Source: CAZBGQ01 sp964491515 (GTDB lineage Bacteria > Patescibacteriota > Gracilibacteria > UBA1369 > UBA12473). Taken from it: a DNA stretch of 64,000 nucleotides. The position numbers and the translations under genes were made by a program. The notes beneath the pieces are model-generated. The model had not been told where the DNA came from. It did no database searches and saw only the letters and a list, made by a program, of their open reading frames with translations. The DNA is taken from positions 1 to 64,000 of the forward strand of contig CAZBGQ010000004.1 in NCBI GenBank assembly GCA_964491515.1, written 5' to 3'. Each line of letters starts with the position of its first letter. The stretch's first letter is position 1. Below, piece after piece: positions 44,077 through 52,795 of this stretch.

Positions 44077-45226
44077 TTTTGTTTTTCACAACCCCACTAG
44101 AATTGTTTTTGGGAAAGGAACTATTGCTAGACTTTCTGAATTTATTCCTCAAGGAGCCAGGGTTTTATTGTTGTCTGGTAAAGGGTCAATGCATAAAAAT
44201 GGTGTATATGAGCAAGTTATCTCGGCAATTGGGGATAAAATTGTGGTCGAATATGAGGGGATTTTACCTAATCCCACTCACGAACAATGTAGTAGCGTAC
44301 AAAAAAAGATAGAGGGGGTTGGAGTGAATTTCATTCTGGCTGTGGGAGGCGGATCCGTAATTGATGCAGCAAAATATATTGCAGTCGGCTCTCAGTTGCC
44401 CCCTTCTGAGTCCTGTTGGGACTTTATTGAGAAGAGGGTACCGATTAGTAAGGCTTTGCCAGTTGGAGTAATTTTAACAGCACCGGCTTCTGGCTCTGAG
44501 ATGAATTCTAATGCTGTTATATTGAATGTGGAGAAAAAGTCAAAACGCTCACTGAAGAGCGAAAAAGTATTTCCGTCATTTTCAATTTTAGATCCAGAAG
44601 TAACAAAAACACTCTCTCCCAGACAAATTAGAAATGGTATTATTGATTCTTATTCTCATGTGATTGAACAATATTTGACCTTCCCGTCAGATTCTCGAAT
44701 TCAAGATAGGTTTTCGGAGAGTATTTTGTCGACCTTGCTTGAAATAGGACCACTTCTCATTGCAAATCCTTATGATTATGATTTGATGGCAAATTTTATG
44801 TGGGCATCTACGTGCGCTTTAAACGGATTTATTTGTTGCGGGGTTCCACAAGATTGGAGTACTCATATGATTGGGCACGAACTCACTGCTGAATATGGGC
44901 TTGTTCACGCAGAATCAATTGGGATTGTTTTGCCCGGGGTAATGAATTACATGAAGCAGGAAAAAAGGGAAAAGCTTATTCAATACGGAAGAAGAGTTTT
45001 TGGATTGGGTGAAATGACTGATGACGAAATTGTCCAGGAAGCTATTGATAAGACTGAAGAGTTTTTTGTGTCACTTGGTCAATCTGTCCGGTTTTCCGAT
45101 TTTGGACTGACTGAAGAAGTTGCTGATAATATTTCAAAGAAGATTGGGAGTTACCCGGTAAAAATTGGAGAGAGGAAAAATATAGGGGAGAAAGAGGTAC
45201 GGGAAATTTTGCTAATGAGAGTTTAG
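44069..45226 (+). CDS. Iron-containing alcohol dehydrogenase
   Basis: A group III Fe-type NAD(P) alcohol dehydrogenase, 385 residues. Dinucleotide motif GGGSVIDAAKYIA, metal ligands in IIDSYSHVIEQYL (Asp and His) and MIGHELTAEYGLVHAESIGIVLP (two His). All four ligands are present, so it is probably active. Butanol-dehydrogenase-like enzymes reduce aldehydes to alcohols; in envelope loci relatives reduce small aldehydes that become decorations. The overlap with the aminotransferase and the ATP-grasp gene upstream make a compact module. Confidence 0.88.
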   Translation: MNNFVFHNPTRIVFGKGTIARLSEFIPQGARVLLLSGKGSMHKNGVYEQVISAIGDKIVVEYEGILPNPTHEQCSSVQKKIEGVGVNFILAVGGGSVIDAAKYIAVGSQLPPSESCWDFIEKRVPISKALPVGVILTAPASGSEMNSNAVILNVEKKSKRSLKSEKVFPSFSILDPEVTKTLSPRQIRNGIIDSYSHVIEQYLTFPSDSRIQDRFSESILSTLLEIGPLLIANPYDYDLMANFMWASTCALNGFICCGVPQDWSTHMIGHELTAEYGLVHAESIGIVLPGVMNYMKQEKREKLIQYGRRVFGLGEMTDDEIVQEAIDKTEEFFVSLGQSVRFSDFGLTEEVADNISKKIGSYPVKIGERKNIGEKEVREILLMRV

Positions 45227-45275
45227 GGATATTCATTCCTACGAAGAATCATTAACATTGATATTAGGGTAAGTT

Positions 45276-45322
45276 TAAGGCATTATTATATTAAAAATAA
45301 TTATCTATAAATAAGTGCCTTA
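45276..45322. repeat. Inverted repeat around the start of the CmcI-like gene
   Basis: TAAGGCA (45276-45282) and TGCCTTA (45316-45322) are perfect inverted copies separated by 33 AT-rich bases. The right arm reaches the A of the ATG at 45322. It could be an operator flanking the promoter or a start-masking stem, depending on where transcription starts. Confidence 0.5.
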
Positions 45323-46059
45323 TGGATCCAATCGAACAGTTCAAATCACAAGTTCAGGAAAATATTTCCCTGCAAGGTAAGGATGAGGGTTTAAGTAATT
45401 TGGGCATGCAATTTATGACAAATTCCATGGCTAATAATTACTCTTACAACTTTACTTGGATGGGGCGGCCGATCATACAATTCCCTCAAGATCTGGTGGC
45501 TATGCAAGAAATCATATGGGAGGTGAAGCCTGATCTTATCATTGAGATGGGGATCGCACATGGTGGATCACTCATATTTTATGCCTCCATGTTGGAACTT
45601 TTGGGAGAAGACGGTCGTGTAGTAGCGGTTGATATTGATATTCGCGAGCATAATCGGGTTGAAATTGAAAAGCACCCCATGGCTAAGCGAATTACCATGA
45701 TAGAAGGATCTGCCATTGATGAACAAATCGCAGAAAAGGTTCGCGGATTTGTTAAAGAAGGCATGAAGGTGCTTGTCGTACTCGATTCTTTTCACACGCA
45801 CGATCATGTATTAAAAGAGTTAGAGCTTTATTCTCCACTTGTTACAAAAGATAGTTATTTGGTCGTATTTGACACGGTAGTGGAAGACCTACCAGAAGAT
45901 TCTTATCCGGATCGTCCCTGGGGGAAAGGAAATAATCCGAAAACAGCCGCGTGGGAATTTCTCAAGCACAACGATCGATTCGTGATTGATGAAAAAATTC
46001 AAAATAAGCTGGTCATGACGGTGGCCCCAGATGGGTATCTGAAATGCATTAAAGATTAA
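45322..46059 (+). CDS. CmcI/RhmT-like O-methyltransferase (cephalosporin hydroxylase family)
   Basis: A class I SAM methyltransferase family whose members include CmcI and rhamnosyl O-methyltransferases. 245 residues: IIEMGIAHGGSLIFYASML (SAM glycine loop), VVAVDIDIREHN, IEGSAIDE, VVLDSFHTHDHVLKEL (metal-binding acidic/His site) and WGKGNNPKTAAWEFL near the C-terminus. The likely substrate is a hydroxyl of a sugar in the polymer. A 95-base gap with a TATTAT element and an inverted repeat before it suggest its own promoter. Confidence 0.87.
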   Translation: MDPIEQFKSQVQENISLQGKDEGLSNLGMQFMTNSMANNYSYNFTWMGRPIIQFPQDLVAMQEIIWEVKPDLIIEMGIAHGGSLIFYASMLELLGEDGRVVAVDIDIREHNRVEIEKHPMAKRITMIEGSAIDEQIAEKVRGFVKEGMKVLVVLDSFHTHDHVLKELELYSPLVTKDSYLVVFDTVVEDLPEDSYPDRPWGKGNNPKTAAWEFLKHNDRFVIDEKIQNKLVMTVAPDGYLKCIKD

Positions 46060-46066
46060 CACTTCA

Positions 46067-47023
46067 ATGAGTAGTCCTCCCCCTCTGATTAGTATCGGCT
46101 TGCCAACCTATAATCGGGCTTCTCTTCTTTGTGACGCCCTTGATTCTTTATTGGGGCAGACATACAAAAATATTGAATTAATCATCTCTGACAATGCGTC
46201 CATGGACGGCACGCAGGAGATTTGCAGGAAATATGCTGAAAAAGATAAGCGAATAAAGTACACAAGACAAAAGAAAAATATCGGAGCCACCGATAATTTC
46301 AATTTTGTTTTAAAGCAAGGAATCGGTGATTATTTTATGTGGGCTGCGGATGATGATTTGTGGGAGCCAGATTTTGTCAGTGAATTGGTGGAGCTTCATG
46401 TTAGAAATAAGGAGGCTGCCGTAACATTTTGCGCCTACGATAACATCACCTTTTCAGGGGAAGTGATCAAGACTGATCCGGTTTTATTTGAGGAAGGCGA
46501 GAATCTTAGTAAATACAAACGATTTAAGCGTTTTCTCTTGGATCGAGGCGGAAAATGTAATTATGTTTATGGGCTGGTTAATAGAGAGTATTTAATTGAT
46601 GTGAAGGGTTTTAGGGAATTCAAGGGGATTCCGGATTGTTGTAGCTCTGCAGATACTTTTTTTGCACTTGAAATGTTAGTGAAGGGCTCATTTATAGCAA
46701 CAGATAAATTGCTTTATCATAAGCGATGCAATAGAGATGACTTTATGGCGGAGGAAAAAGTTCAAAATCTAAGCATATTTAGTAAAAAAGCAGTATTCTT
46801 AAAGGGCCTTATTGGTTTTGTGAAAACACCTTATTATCATTTTTTCCATTACCGAATCATTAACGATATCATAAAAAAATCATTTACTTCTTTCTATGAT
46901 CGGATTCGACTTTATTTTTTCAATACGTATCATTTTTTAGGGTCTGTATTTAGAATAATGCCATGGGCAATGAAACTATTTTTAAGCTTTATAATAGGAA
47001 TTAAAAGAAAATTAACATCATGA
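46067..47023 (+). CDS. GT2-family glycosyltransferase
   Basis: GT-A sugar transferase, 318 residues. N-terminal ISIGLPTYNRASLLCDAL, IISDNASMDGTQEICRKYA, and the metal motif in MWAADDDLWEPDF (DDD). The C-terminal third has basic aromatic segments (FHYRIIND) that may sit on the membrane. It starts 7 bases after the methyltransferase and overlaps the next glycosyltransferase by ATGA, so the three are coupled. Confidence 0.88.
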   Translation: MSSPPPLISIGLPTYNRASLLCDALDSLLGQTYKNIELIISDNASMDGTQEICRKYAEKDKRIKYTRQKKNIGATDNFNFVLKQGIGDYFMWAADDDLWEPDFVSELVELHVRNKEAAVTFCAYDNITFSGEVIKTDPVLFEEGENLSKYKRFKRFLLDRGGKCNYVYGLVNREYLIDVKGFREFKGIPDCCSSADTFFALEMLVKGSFIATDKLLYHKRCNRDDFMAEEKVQNLSIFSKKAVFLKGLIGFVKTPYYHFFHYRIINDIIKKSFTSFYDRIRLYFFNTYHFLGSVFRIMPWAMKLFLSFIIGIKRKLTS

Positions 47024-48198
47024 ATAAAAAAATCTACTACTATACCGCTCGTCAGATGCACAACATTCACAAGCAGGAGGCAAAGTGCTCTCCTGAAGGA
47101 TTTGAATATGTGGCATCCAATCCAGCCCTATTTCAGACCATTGGGGTAAATAAGCGAAAGGGTAAGTCCCTGTTGGGGACGATTAGTGGTTGGATTTATG
47201 CAAAAGTTGTAAAATTTTTAATTAAGTTAGCAGTTCCTAAGGTGGAATACGCTCGAAATCTGCCAGCGGGTATTGATATGATCCATAGTGGACATTTCCC
47301 CCTTCTTAATAGAAAGATTCCATGGATGATGGAAATGGAGCAAGTCACTCAACTGACTTGGTACAATCGAAGCGCATTTGATAAGAAGCGTAATCAGCGA
47401 TATTTTGAGCGGATGTTTAAGCGTAGTTCATGTCGTGGGATTTTGGCATGGACCGAGGCTGCAAAGCGTAGTGTATTAAGCGGGCTTAATTGCAAGGGGT
47501 TTGAGGACAAAATTCATGTCGTGCCGCTCACTATGGAGGCACGAAAAAATCAAATTAAACGAGATTTTAAGAAGAATCGTGTAAACCTGCTTTTCCTTTC
47601 TACTGTTTTTGATCACAAAGGGGGGATGGAAGTCTTATTAGCTACTGAGCTTCTTGCAAAATCATATGATGTACATTTAGCGATGGCTTCCAAGGTTCCA
47701 GTCGATATTGCAAAGAGGTTTGAGGACAATCCTAATATCCATATCAAGGAGCCATCCTCTCGGGATGAATTGATTCAAATGTACGAAGAGGCGGATATTT
47801 TTGTGATGCCTGGGCATTTTGAAGCGTACGGATTTGTTTATTTGGAGGCATTTTCTTTTGGTCTCCCATGTATTGCCGCCGGTGGCTATGCAGCTGAGGA
47901 TATTATTGAGGATGGGGTACGAGGAAAAGTTATCCCCAATTATCTATCCCTGTTTGATGAAAATTACATTTCAACGCTAAAAAGTGATCAGCATAGAGAA
48001 GAATTGACAAGGAAAACTTTGTCACCCCCAGTGGACTATGTGCAAAGATTAGCCAAGGCAATAGAAGAGCTAATCATAAATCCTAAGCTCCGAGAAGAAA
48101 TGAGCTACAATGCGTATGAAAGTATACAGTCCGGCAAATTCTCTCAAGCACATCGTAGAAAACTTTTAAAAGAGATTTATAATAAAGCACTTAGCTAA
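47020..48198 (+). CDS. GT4-family glycosyltransferase
   Basis: GT-B retaining sugar transferase, 392 residues. N-terminal half is divergent with basic and aromatic residues; C-terminal donor domain has NLLFLSTVFDHKGGMEVLLA and FVMPGHFEAYGFVYLEAFSFGLPCIA (E-x7-E motif), then GGYAAEDIIEDGVRG. Length is normal. ATGA overlap with the preceding GT2. Linkage specificity unknown. Confidence 0.87.
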   Translation: MNKKIYYYTARQMHNIHKQEAKCSPEGFEYVASNPALFQTIGVNKRKGKSLLGTISGWIYAKVVKFLIKLAVPKVEYARNLPAGIDMIHSGHFPLLNRKIPWMMEMEQVTQLTWYNRSAFDKKRNQRYFERMFKRSSCRGILAWTEAAKRSVLSGLNCKGFEDKIHVVPLTMEARKNQIKRDFKKNRVNLLFLSTVFDHKGGMEVLLATELLAKSYDVHLAMASKVPVDIAKRFEDNPNIHIKEPSSRDELIQMYEEADIFVMPGHFEAYGFVYLEAFSFGLPCIAAGGYAAEDIIEDGVRGKVIPNYLSLFDENYISTLKSDQHREELTRKTLSPPVDYVQRLAKAIEELIINPKLREEMSYNAYESIQSGKFSQAHRRKLLKEIYNKALS

Positions 48199-48209
48199 TA
48201 ACCATCCGG

Positions 48210-48878
48210 ATGATTAAGATACTTGCCCATCGTGGCTATTGGAAGGAGGAATCAGAGCAGAACACGCTTAAGTCCTTTGAGGATGCATTGGACCGGGGAG
48301 TCGGGCTAGAAACCGATTTCAGGGACTATAACGGGCGCTTGGTGATTTCCCATGACATGCCCACTGCCAGCTCACCCTTAGCTGCTGATATATTTGAGGC
48401 ACTACAAGTACATCCTAATTTTTTAAAAGTCACTTACGCGATTAATATAAAATCGGATGGGACTCAATCACTCGTTAAACAGTTCATTGATCAATTCAAC
48501 TTACATGATAATAGTTTTGTTTTTGATATGTCTGGCCCCTCTCATTTAGGGTTTACCAAAGTGATCCCTTCCAAGAATATTGGGACTCGAATCAGTGACA
48601 TTGAGTATCCCCCGCTGCTTCTCGATAAGAGTCAATGGATATGGGTGGATCAGTTTGAGGATTTCATTTTTGAACCGGAAGAACTCAGCGCATTTCAGGA
48701 ACAAGGGAAAATATTAGCCTTTGTTTCTTCGGAGCTTCATAAGCGTTTACACGCATCCCTATGGGATTTCATAGAAGAACACTTTGCAACAAGTTTAATC
48801 TATTTATGCACTGACCTTGTGGATGAAGCAAAGAGCCGCTTTAATAGTGGTAACAATAATCCAATTAAATGTGATTAA
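48210..48878 (+). CDS. Glycerophosphodiester phosphodiesterase-like protein
   Basis: PLC-like TIM-barrel phosphodiesterase family, 222 residues, short for the family (~250). Catalytic set present: HRG near residue 7, EQNT, LETDFRDYNGRL (Glu and Asp metal ligands) and ISHD (second His). No signal peptide, so it acts in the cytosol. It overlaps a HAD phosphatase gene and precedes a nucleotidyltransferase, suggesting a role in making an activated phospho-alcohol or sugar and not in lipid turnover. That role is inference. Confidence 0.83.
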   Translation: MIKILAHRGYWKEESEQNTLKSFEDALDRGVGLETDFRDYNGRLVISHDMPTASSPLAADIFEALQVHPNFLKVTYAINIKSDGTQSLVKQFIDQFNLHDNSFVFDMSGPSHLGFTKVIPSKNIGTRISDIEYPPLLLDKSQWIWVDQFEDFIFEPEELSAFQEQGKILAFVSSELHKRLHASLWDFIEEHFATSLIYLCTDLVDEAKSRFNSGNNNPIKCD

Positions 48879-49485
48879 AGCAGTTCTTTTCGACCTTGAT
48901 GGAGTACTCGTGGATGCCACTGAATGGCATTACGAGGCGCTCAACAAGGCGCTGGGTTTATTTGGTTACACGATAGACAGGCAGAGACATCTTGGGTTTT
49001 ATAATGGATTACCAACTCGCGTGAAGTTGAGTCATCTAACGGAAGAGTTCGAGATGCCAGAGTCATTGCATGATTTTATATATGATATGAAACAACAGTA
49101 TACGATTGATTTCATTTATAAATTGTGTCGTCCAGATTTCCAGAAGCAGCTCATGTTCAAGCACCTTAAGAAAAAGGGATTTAAGGTTGGCGTATGTTCA
49201 AACTCAATCAGTGAAACCTTGGAGATGATGCTAAGGAAAAGCGATTTATTTAATGATTGTGATGTGGTAATTTCTAACCAGGATGTTAAGAAAAGTAAAC
49301 CTGATCCGGAAATGTATTTGAAGGGGATGGAGGCGCTGGGTGTCTCTCCGGAAGAAACGATCATTGTGGAAGATTCTCCACATGGAATCGAGGCGGCAGA
49401 GGCAAGTGGCGGCCACGTATGTGTGGTAAAGGGTGTCCAAGACGTTCACCTTGGTTTGATTGAAGGCTATATATCTAAATTGTAA
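48871..49485 (+). CDS. HAD-superfamily phosphatase/phosphomutase
   Basis: HAD subfamily IA enzyme, 204 residues, of the beta-phosphoglucomutase/phosphatase type. Motif I FDLDGVLVD (D8 nucleophile, D10), a helical cap, motif II VCSNS, motif III Lys in KKSKPDPEMY, and motif IV VEDSPHGIEAA. The GTG at 48871 overlaps the preceding gene's last codons and gives the normal N-terminus (IKAVLFDLDG); the frame is open further upstream without HAD character. Phosphatase versus mutase cannot be decided. Confidence 0.87.
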   Translation: MIKAVLFDLDGVLVDATEWHYEALNKALGLFGYTIDRQRHLGFYNGLPTRVKLSHLTEEFEMPESLHDFIYDMKQQYTIDFIYKLCRPDFQKQLMFKHLKKKGFKVGVCSNSISETLEMMLRKSDLFNDCDVVISNQDVKKSKPDPEMYLKGMEALGVSPEETIIVEDSPHGIEAAEASGGHVCVVKGVQDVHLGLIEGYISKL

Positions 49486-49502
49486 ATTTTAACCCTAATA
49501 GC

Positions 49503-50240
49503 ATGCTGAATATTGTTATTCCAATGGCGGGGAAAGGCACTCGTTTTGCAGAAAAAGGCTACACGTTCCCTAAGCCATTGATTGAAGTAAATGGGAAGCC
49601 AATGATTCAAGTGGTAATTGAGAATCTGAGACCTAATACAGAGCACAGTTTTACTTTTATTTGCCAAAAAGAGCATTACGATAAGTATTCACTCCATGAA
49701 CTACTTAATTTAGTGGCTCCCAATTGTAATATTGTGAAGTTGGAGAAATTTACAGAGGGGGCGGCCTGTACAATGCTTCTTGCCAAAGAATATATGAATA
49801 ATGATGATGAGCTTTTGATCGCAAATTCCGATCAATTTGTGGAGATGAAGATTGATGAATTCCTGAAAGACGCACGAGATGCGAATGCAGATGGCTCAAT
49901 CTTGACGTTTCATGCCACTCATCCAAAATGGTCATTCGCAAAAGTAAATGAGAATGGGCGAGTGATTGAGGTCGCAGAAAAAAAACCCATAAGTAACAAT
50001 GCTACTGTTGGGATTTATTATTATAAAAAGGGACGCGATTTCGTTCAAGGAGCAGAAGATATGATTAGAAAGGATATCCGCATGAATAATGAGTTTTATG
50101 TTTGTCCTGTATACAATGAGATGTTACTAAAGGATCGTGATATTAAAATCTTTGAGATAAGCCCCGATGAAATGCATGGCATGGGAACTCCTGAGGATTT
50201 AGTAGAGTTCGAAAAAACAGAAGTATTTAAGCGAATCTAA
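49503..50240 (+). CDS. Sugar-phosphate nucleotidyltransferase-like protein
   Basis: NTP-transferase fold, 245 residues. VIPMAGKGTRFAEKGYTFPKPLIEVNGKPMI gives the nucleotide loop (GKGTRF) and the catalytic Lys (PKP); ANSDQFVEM supplies a metal Asp; HGMGTPEDLVEFEKT closes the protein. This short form occurs in capsule loci, including enzymes that activate non-sugar phosphates with CTP. With the GDPD-like and HAD genes just upstream it probably completes a small pathway to a nucleotide-activated group. Substrate unknown. Confidence 0.85.
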   Translation: MLNIVIPMAGKGTRFAEKGYTFPKPLIEVNGKPMIQVVIENLRPNTEHSFTFICQKEHYDKYSLHELLNLVAPNCNIVKLEKFTEGAACTMLLAKEYMNNDDELLIANSDQFVEMKIDEFLKDARDANADGSILTFHATHPKWSFAKVNENGRVIEVAEKKPISNNATVGIYYYKKGRDFVQGAEDMIRKDIRMNNEFYVCPVYNEMLLKDRDIKIFEISPDEMHGMGTPEDLVEFEKTEVFKRI

Positions 50241-50247
50241 GACTTTT

Positions 50248-52767
50248 ATGAGTTTTGATTTTATAAAGAAAAGTTCATGGAGCAGTTCAGTCTTTATGCT
50301 TCAACTTATTTTGGGATTAGAGTTTGTATATATTCTTTTATGGATAGCTCAGAGTTCCTTGCTCTTTATACCTGGGCTTATTCTTATCGTCTTATTAGGA
50401 GCTGGGCTTAGGAAGGCGCTTTTTATAAGAGCTGAAGATAAGTATGAGGTTCCATGGTTTTTAATTTTTATTGTGAATTGTGCACTAGGTGTAATGGGAA
50501 TTGTTTGTCTTGCGGTTCTTTTATCTCTGACATACTTCTTTAATGAAATTATTCTAAAATTAAGTTTTCTGGGGATTACATTGGGACTGTCATTGATCCC
50601 TGTCCTGAGGAGCAGGAATTTGGAAGGGAAAGGAAAATCAAAAAATAATCAAATCCTACGCGTTATCCCGTCTTTATCGGTGAAATGGACAAATATATTG
50701 GCTATTATGTCTGTTGTTTTGGCGACTTCAATAATGGTGTATTTACGCAGCTCAGCGCCATTTCCAACGTTTGGAGGCCTTGATCATTTTCATTATATGA
50801 CTAAGGTTTTTAAATTATTCGAGGAGGGGGGTCTCACGAATCTTTTTCTATCGGGCAGTAGCAGTATTATGGGAATAATTGAGCAACCTCTTAGCTATTA
50901 TTCATTAATTGGTGCGTTTTTGATATTATTGGATGTTCATTTTCTTAGTCTGTTCTTTTGGGGGCCATTTTTTGTTCTGCCGCTTTATGCGATTCTTATC
51001 TTTACCCTTGGATTGAAAATATTTAAAAATGAATGGCTTGCTTTCTTCGCCGTATTTATGGGGCTAACGATTACGGGGCAAGGTCATTTTTATGGGGCTC
51101 ATGATATTTATGCTACGTCCATTTCGCAGATGCTATTTATTATAATGTGGTTCTATTTTTATCTTATTCGTGACAAATTAGGGGTAAAGGAGTTTATATT
51201 TATGGGGATGCTTTCTGGTTTATTGTTTTTGATTTATCCATTTACTTTGATCATAAATATTCCTTTGGTGGCATTTTATGTAAGGGACAAGAAAAAGCAA
51301 AAATATCTATTCTCAGCTCTCGTGATAATGATTATTTTGGGTGTAATTTATGCTCAAGGCATTTTCCCTGAAAATTGGTCACATTCATATCAGGTTGACC
51401 GTCGTTGGAAGCTCCTTAATATTTCATATTCATGGATACACATGGGCTTGGGAATTATTGGAATAATTCTTTTGGCTCTTAAGTCCGTGAGGGCTAAAAT
51501 TAGTAGCTCCTTCCTTGTACCGGCTCTGGCATATTCTGCTTTATTAATTGGTTTTTATTGGAGCGGCCTGCCTCAGTATACGATACGATTTGAATGGTAT
51601 TGGAGGATATTTTTCACATTGGCAATTGCGATTCCCTTTTTAGGAATAACTCAGATAAAAAAGGCTCAGGTGAGAAAGTATACAATGATAGCAGTAGTTC
51701 TGTTTCTTTTCATTTGTGAGGGAATGGGGTTTAGCCAAAAGGGATTAATGTCTCCGTGGTTGGTTTCCCGGCCGATATACGACTCACACAATGCTCAAAA
51801 ATTTATGGGAGGGGCTATCTCTCAGGAGGAATTTTCAGCAATGAAGTGGCTTGAAAAAAATACAACACCTAGCGACTATATTGTGACGGATCCCTACATG
51901 GGTGATATTTTAAGAGGAACAATTAATCGCCAGACATCATCTGCCTTAACGCTTTCCTCCGGAGAGTCCCCAAGTGTTAGTTCTCCTCGCTATTCAACTC
52001 TTAGAATTCTGAATTTTGAATTTCTGAATTTCTTTAGAGCTAAAGGGGATTATCTAAATCATACTATCGGGAAATCGGTAGAATCTAATCTTCCAGAAAA
52101 TGAAGAATATTCCTTGAATAAGGGGAATGGAGCAGAAAACTTAGTAGATGGGAAGAACGGGACATCGGCCTATCCCGGATCGAAGGTTCTAGATTATACC
52201 GTGGATCTTGGGGCATATTTGCCCATCGATCTTATAAAAATTACGTGGGGTGAATATGGCTTTCCATCAGAGGATGGAAGTTCCTATATTTCTGAATGGA
52301 AAGTCTCAGGAAAAACAGAAGAGGGATGGAAGGATCTTGCTTTTGGGCTTATCCCGAATAAATCCTCATACGAGGGCGAGATACAACGTCAATTTGTGAG
52401 TATGTTGAGATTGTATGCATCCGGTGAGAATTGGAATGGAGTATATGAATTCTCAGGGGAGGAGCGTGTAGATAACCTTAATTTAGCTCAAGTCAAAGAG
52501 GAAATGGAAGAAGAGCTTGAGAGGATTGAATTAAAGATAACCCCTAAGCCAAAATACCTTCTAATTACACCTAGGATGAGTTACTGGTTACAGTATAACC
52601 AACTTAAAAAGGAGGATGGCACACCAAATAAAGCATTAGGGAAATTAGCAAACTGGCCTATTGTTTCTACAGAAGTTAATACATGGGATTATGAAAAGAT
52701 GGCGGAGAAGTTGAAGTGGGCGATTAGCTATCAAACAGAAAATATTTTCATTGTAGAAATACCATGA
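50248..52767 (+). CDS. Large polytopic membrane protein with discoidin-like tail, possible polymerase or GT-C enzyme
   Basis: 839 residues. About 12-13 membrane helices in residues 15-510. A charged loop after an early helix contains FGGLDHFHYMTKVF, a plausible active-site loop of the GT-C type. Residues ~530-840 are extracytoplasmic. Within them ~620-730 resemble an F5/8 type C (discoidin) sugar-binding domain: NGAENLVDGKNGTSAYPG, LDYTVDLGAYLPIDLIKITWG, ISEWKVSG, and FVSMLRLYASG. It is the last gene of the + strand operon, 7 bases after the nucleotidyltransferase. No Wzy is otherwise evident, so it is a polymerase candidate. Family assignment is uncertain. Confidence 0.75.
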   Translation: MSFDFIKKSSWSSSVFMLQLILGLEFVYILLWIAQSSLLFIPGLILIVLLGAGLRKALFIRAEDKYEVPWFLIFIVNCALGVMGIVCLAVLLSLTYFFNEIILKLSFLGITLGLSLIPVLRSRNLEGKGKSKNNQILRVIPSLSVKWTNILAIMSVVLATSIMVYLRSSAPFPTFGGLDHFHYMTKVFKLFEEGGLTNLFLSGSSSIMGIIEQPLSYYSLIGAFLILLDVHFLSLFFWGPFFVLPLYAILIFTLGLKIFKNEWLAFFAVFMGLTITGQGHFYGAHDIYATSISQMLFIIMWFYFYLIRDKLGVKEFIFMGMLSGLLFLIYPFTLIINIPLVAFYVRDKKKQKYLFSALVIMIILGVIYAQGIFPENWSHSYQVDRRWKLLNISYSWIHMGLGIIGIILLALKSVRAKISSSFLVPALAYSALLIGFYWSGLPQYTIRFEWYWRIFFTLAIAIPFLGITQIKKAQVRKYTMIAVVLFLFICEGMGFSQKGLMSPWLVSRPIYDSHNAQKFMGGAISQEEFSAMKWLEKNTTPSDYIVTDPYMGDILRGTINRQTSSALTLSSGESPSVSSPRYSTLRILNFEFLNFFRAKGDYLNHTIGKSVESNLPENEEYSLNKGNGAENLVDGKNGTSAYPGSKVLDYTVDLGAYLPIDLIKITWGEYGFPSEDGSSYISEWKVSGKTEEGWKDLAFGLIPNKSSYEGEIQRQFVSMLRLYASGENWNGVYEFSGEERVDNLNLAQVKEEMEEELERIELKITPKPKYLLITPRMSYWLQYNQLKKEDGTPNKALGKLANWPIVSTEVNTWDYEKMAEKLKWAISYQTENIFIVEIP

Positions 52768-52795
52768 TAGTTTTTTATAGGTTGGATGAGTGTGG

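Noticed and set aside
41771..45226. Phosphonate (aminoethylphosphonate-type) biosynthesis
   Set aside because: Class III aminotransferase and Fe-ADH occur in such clusters, but no PEP mutase or phosphonopyruvate decarboxylase is present in the window.
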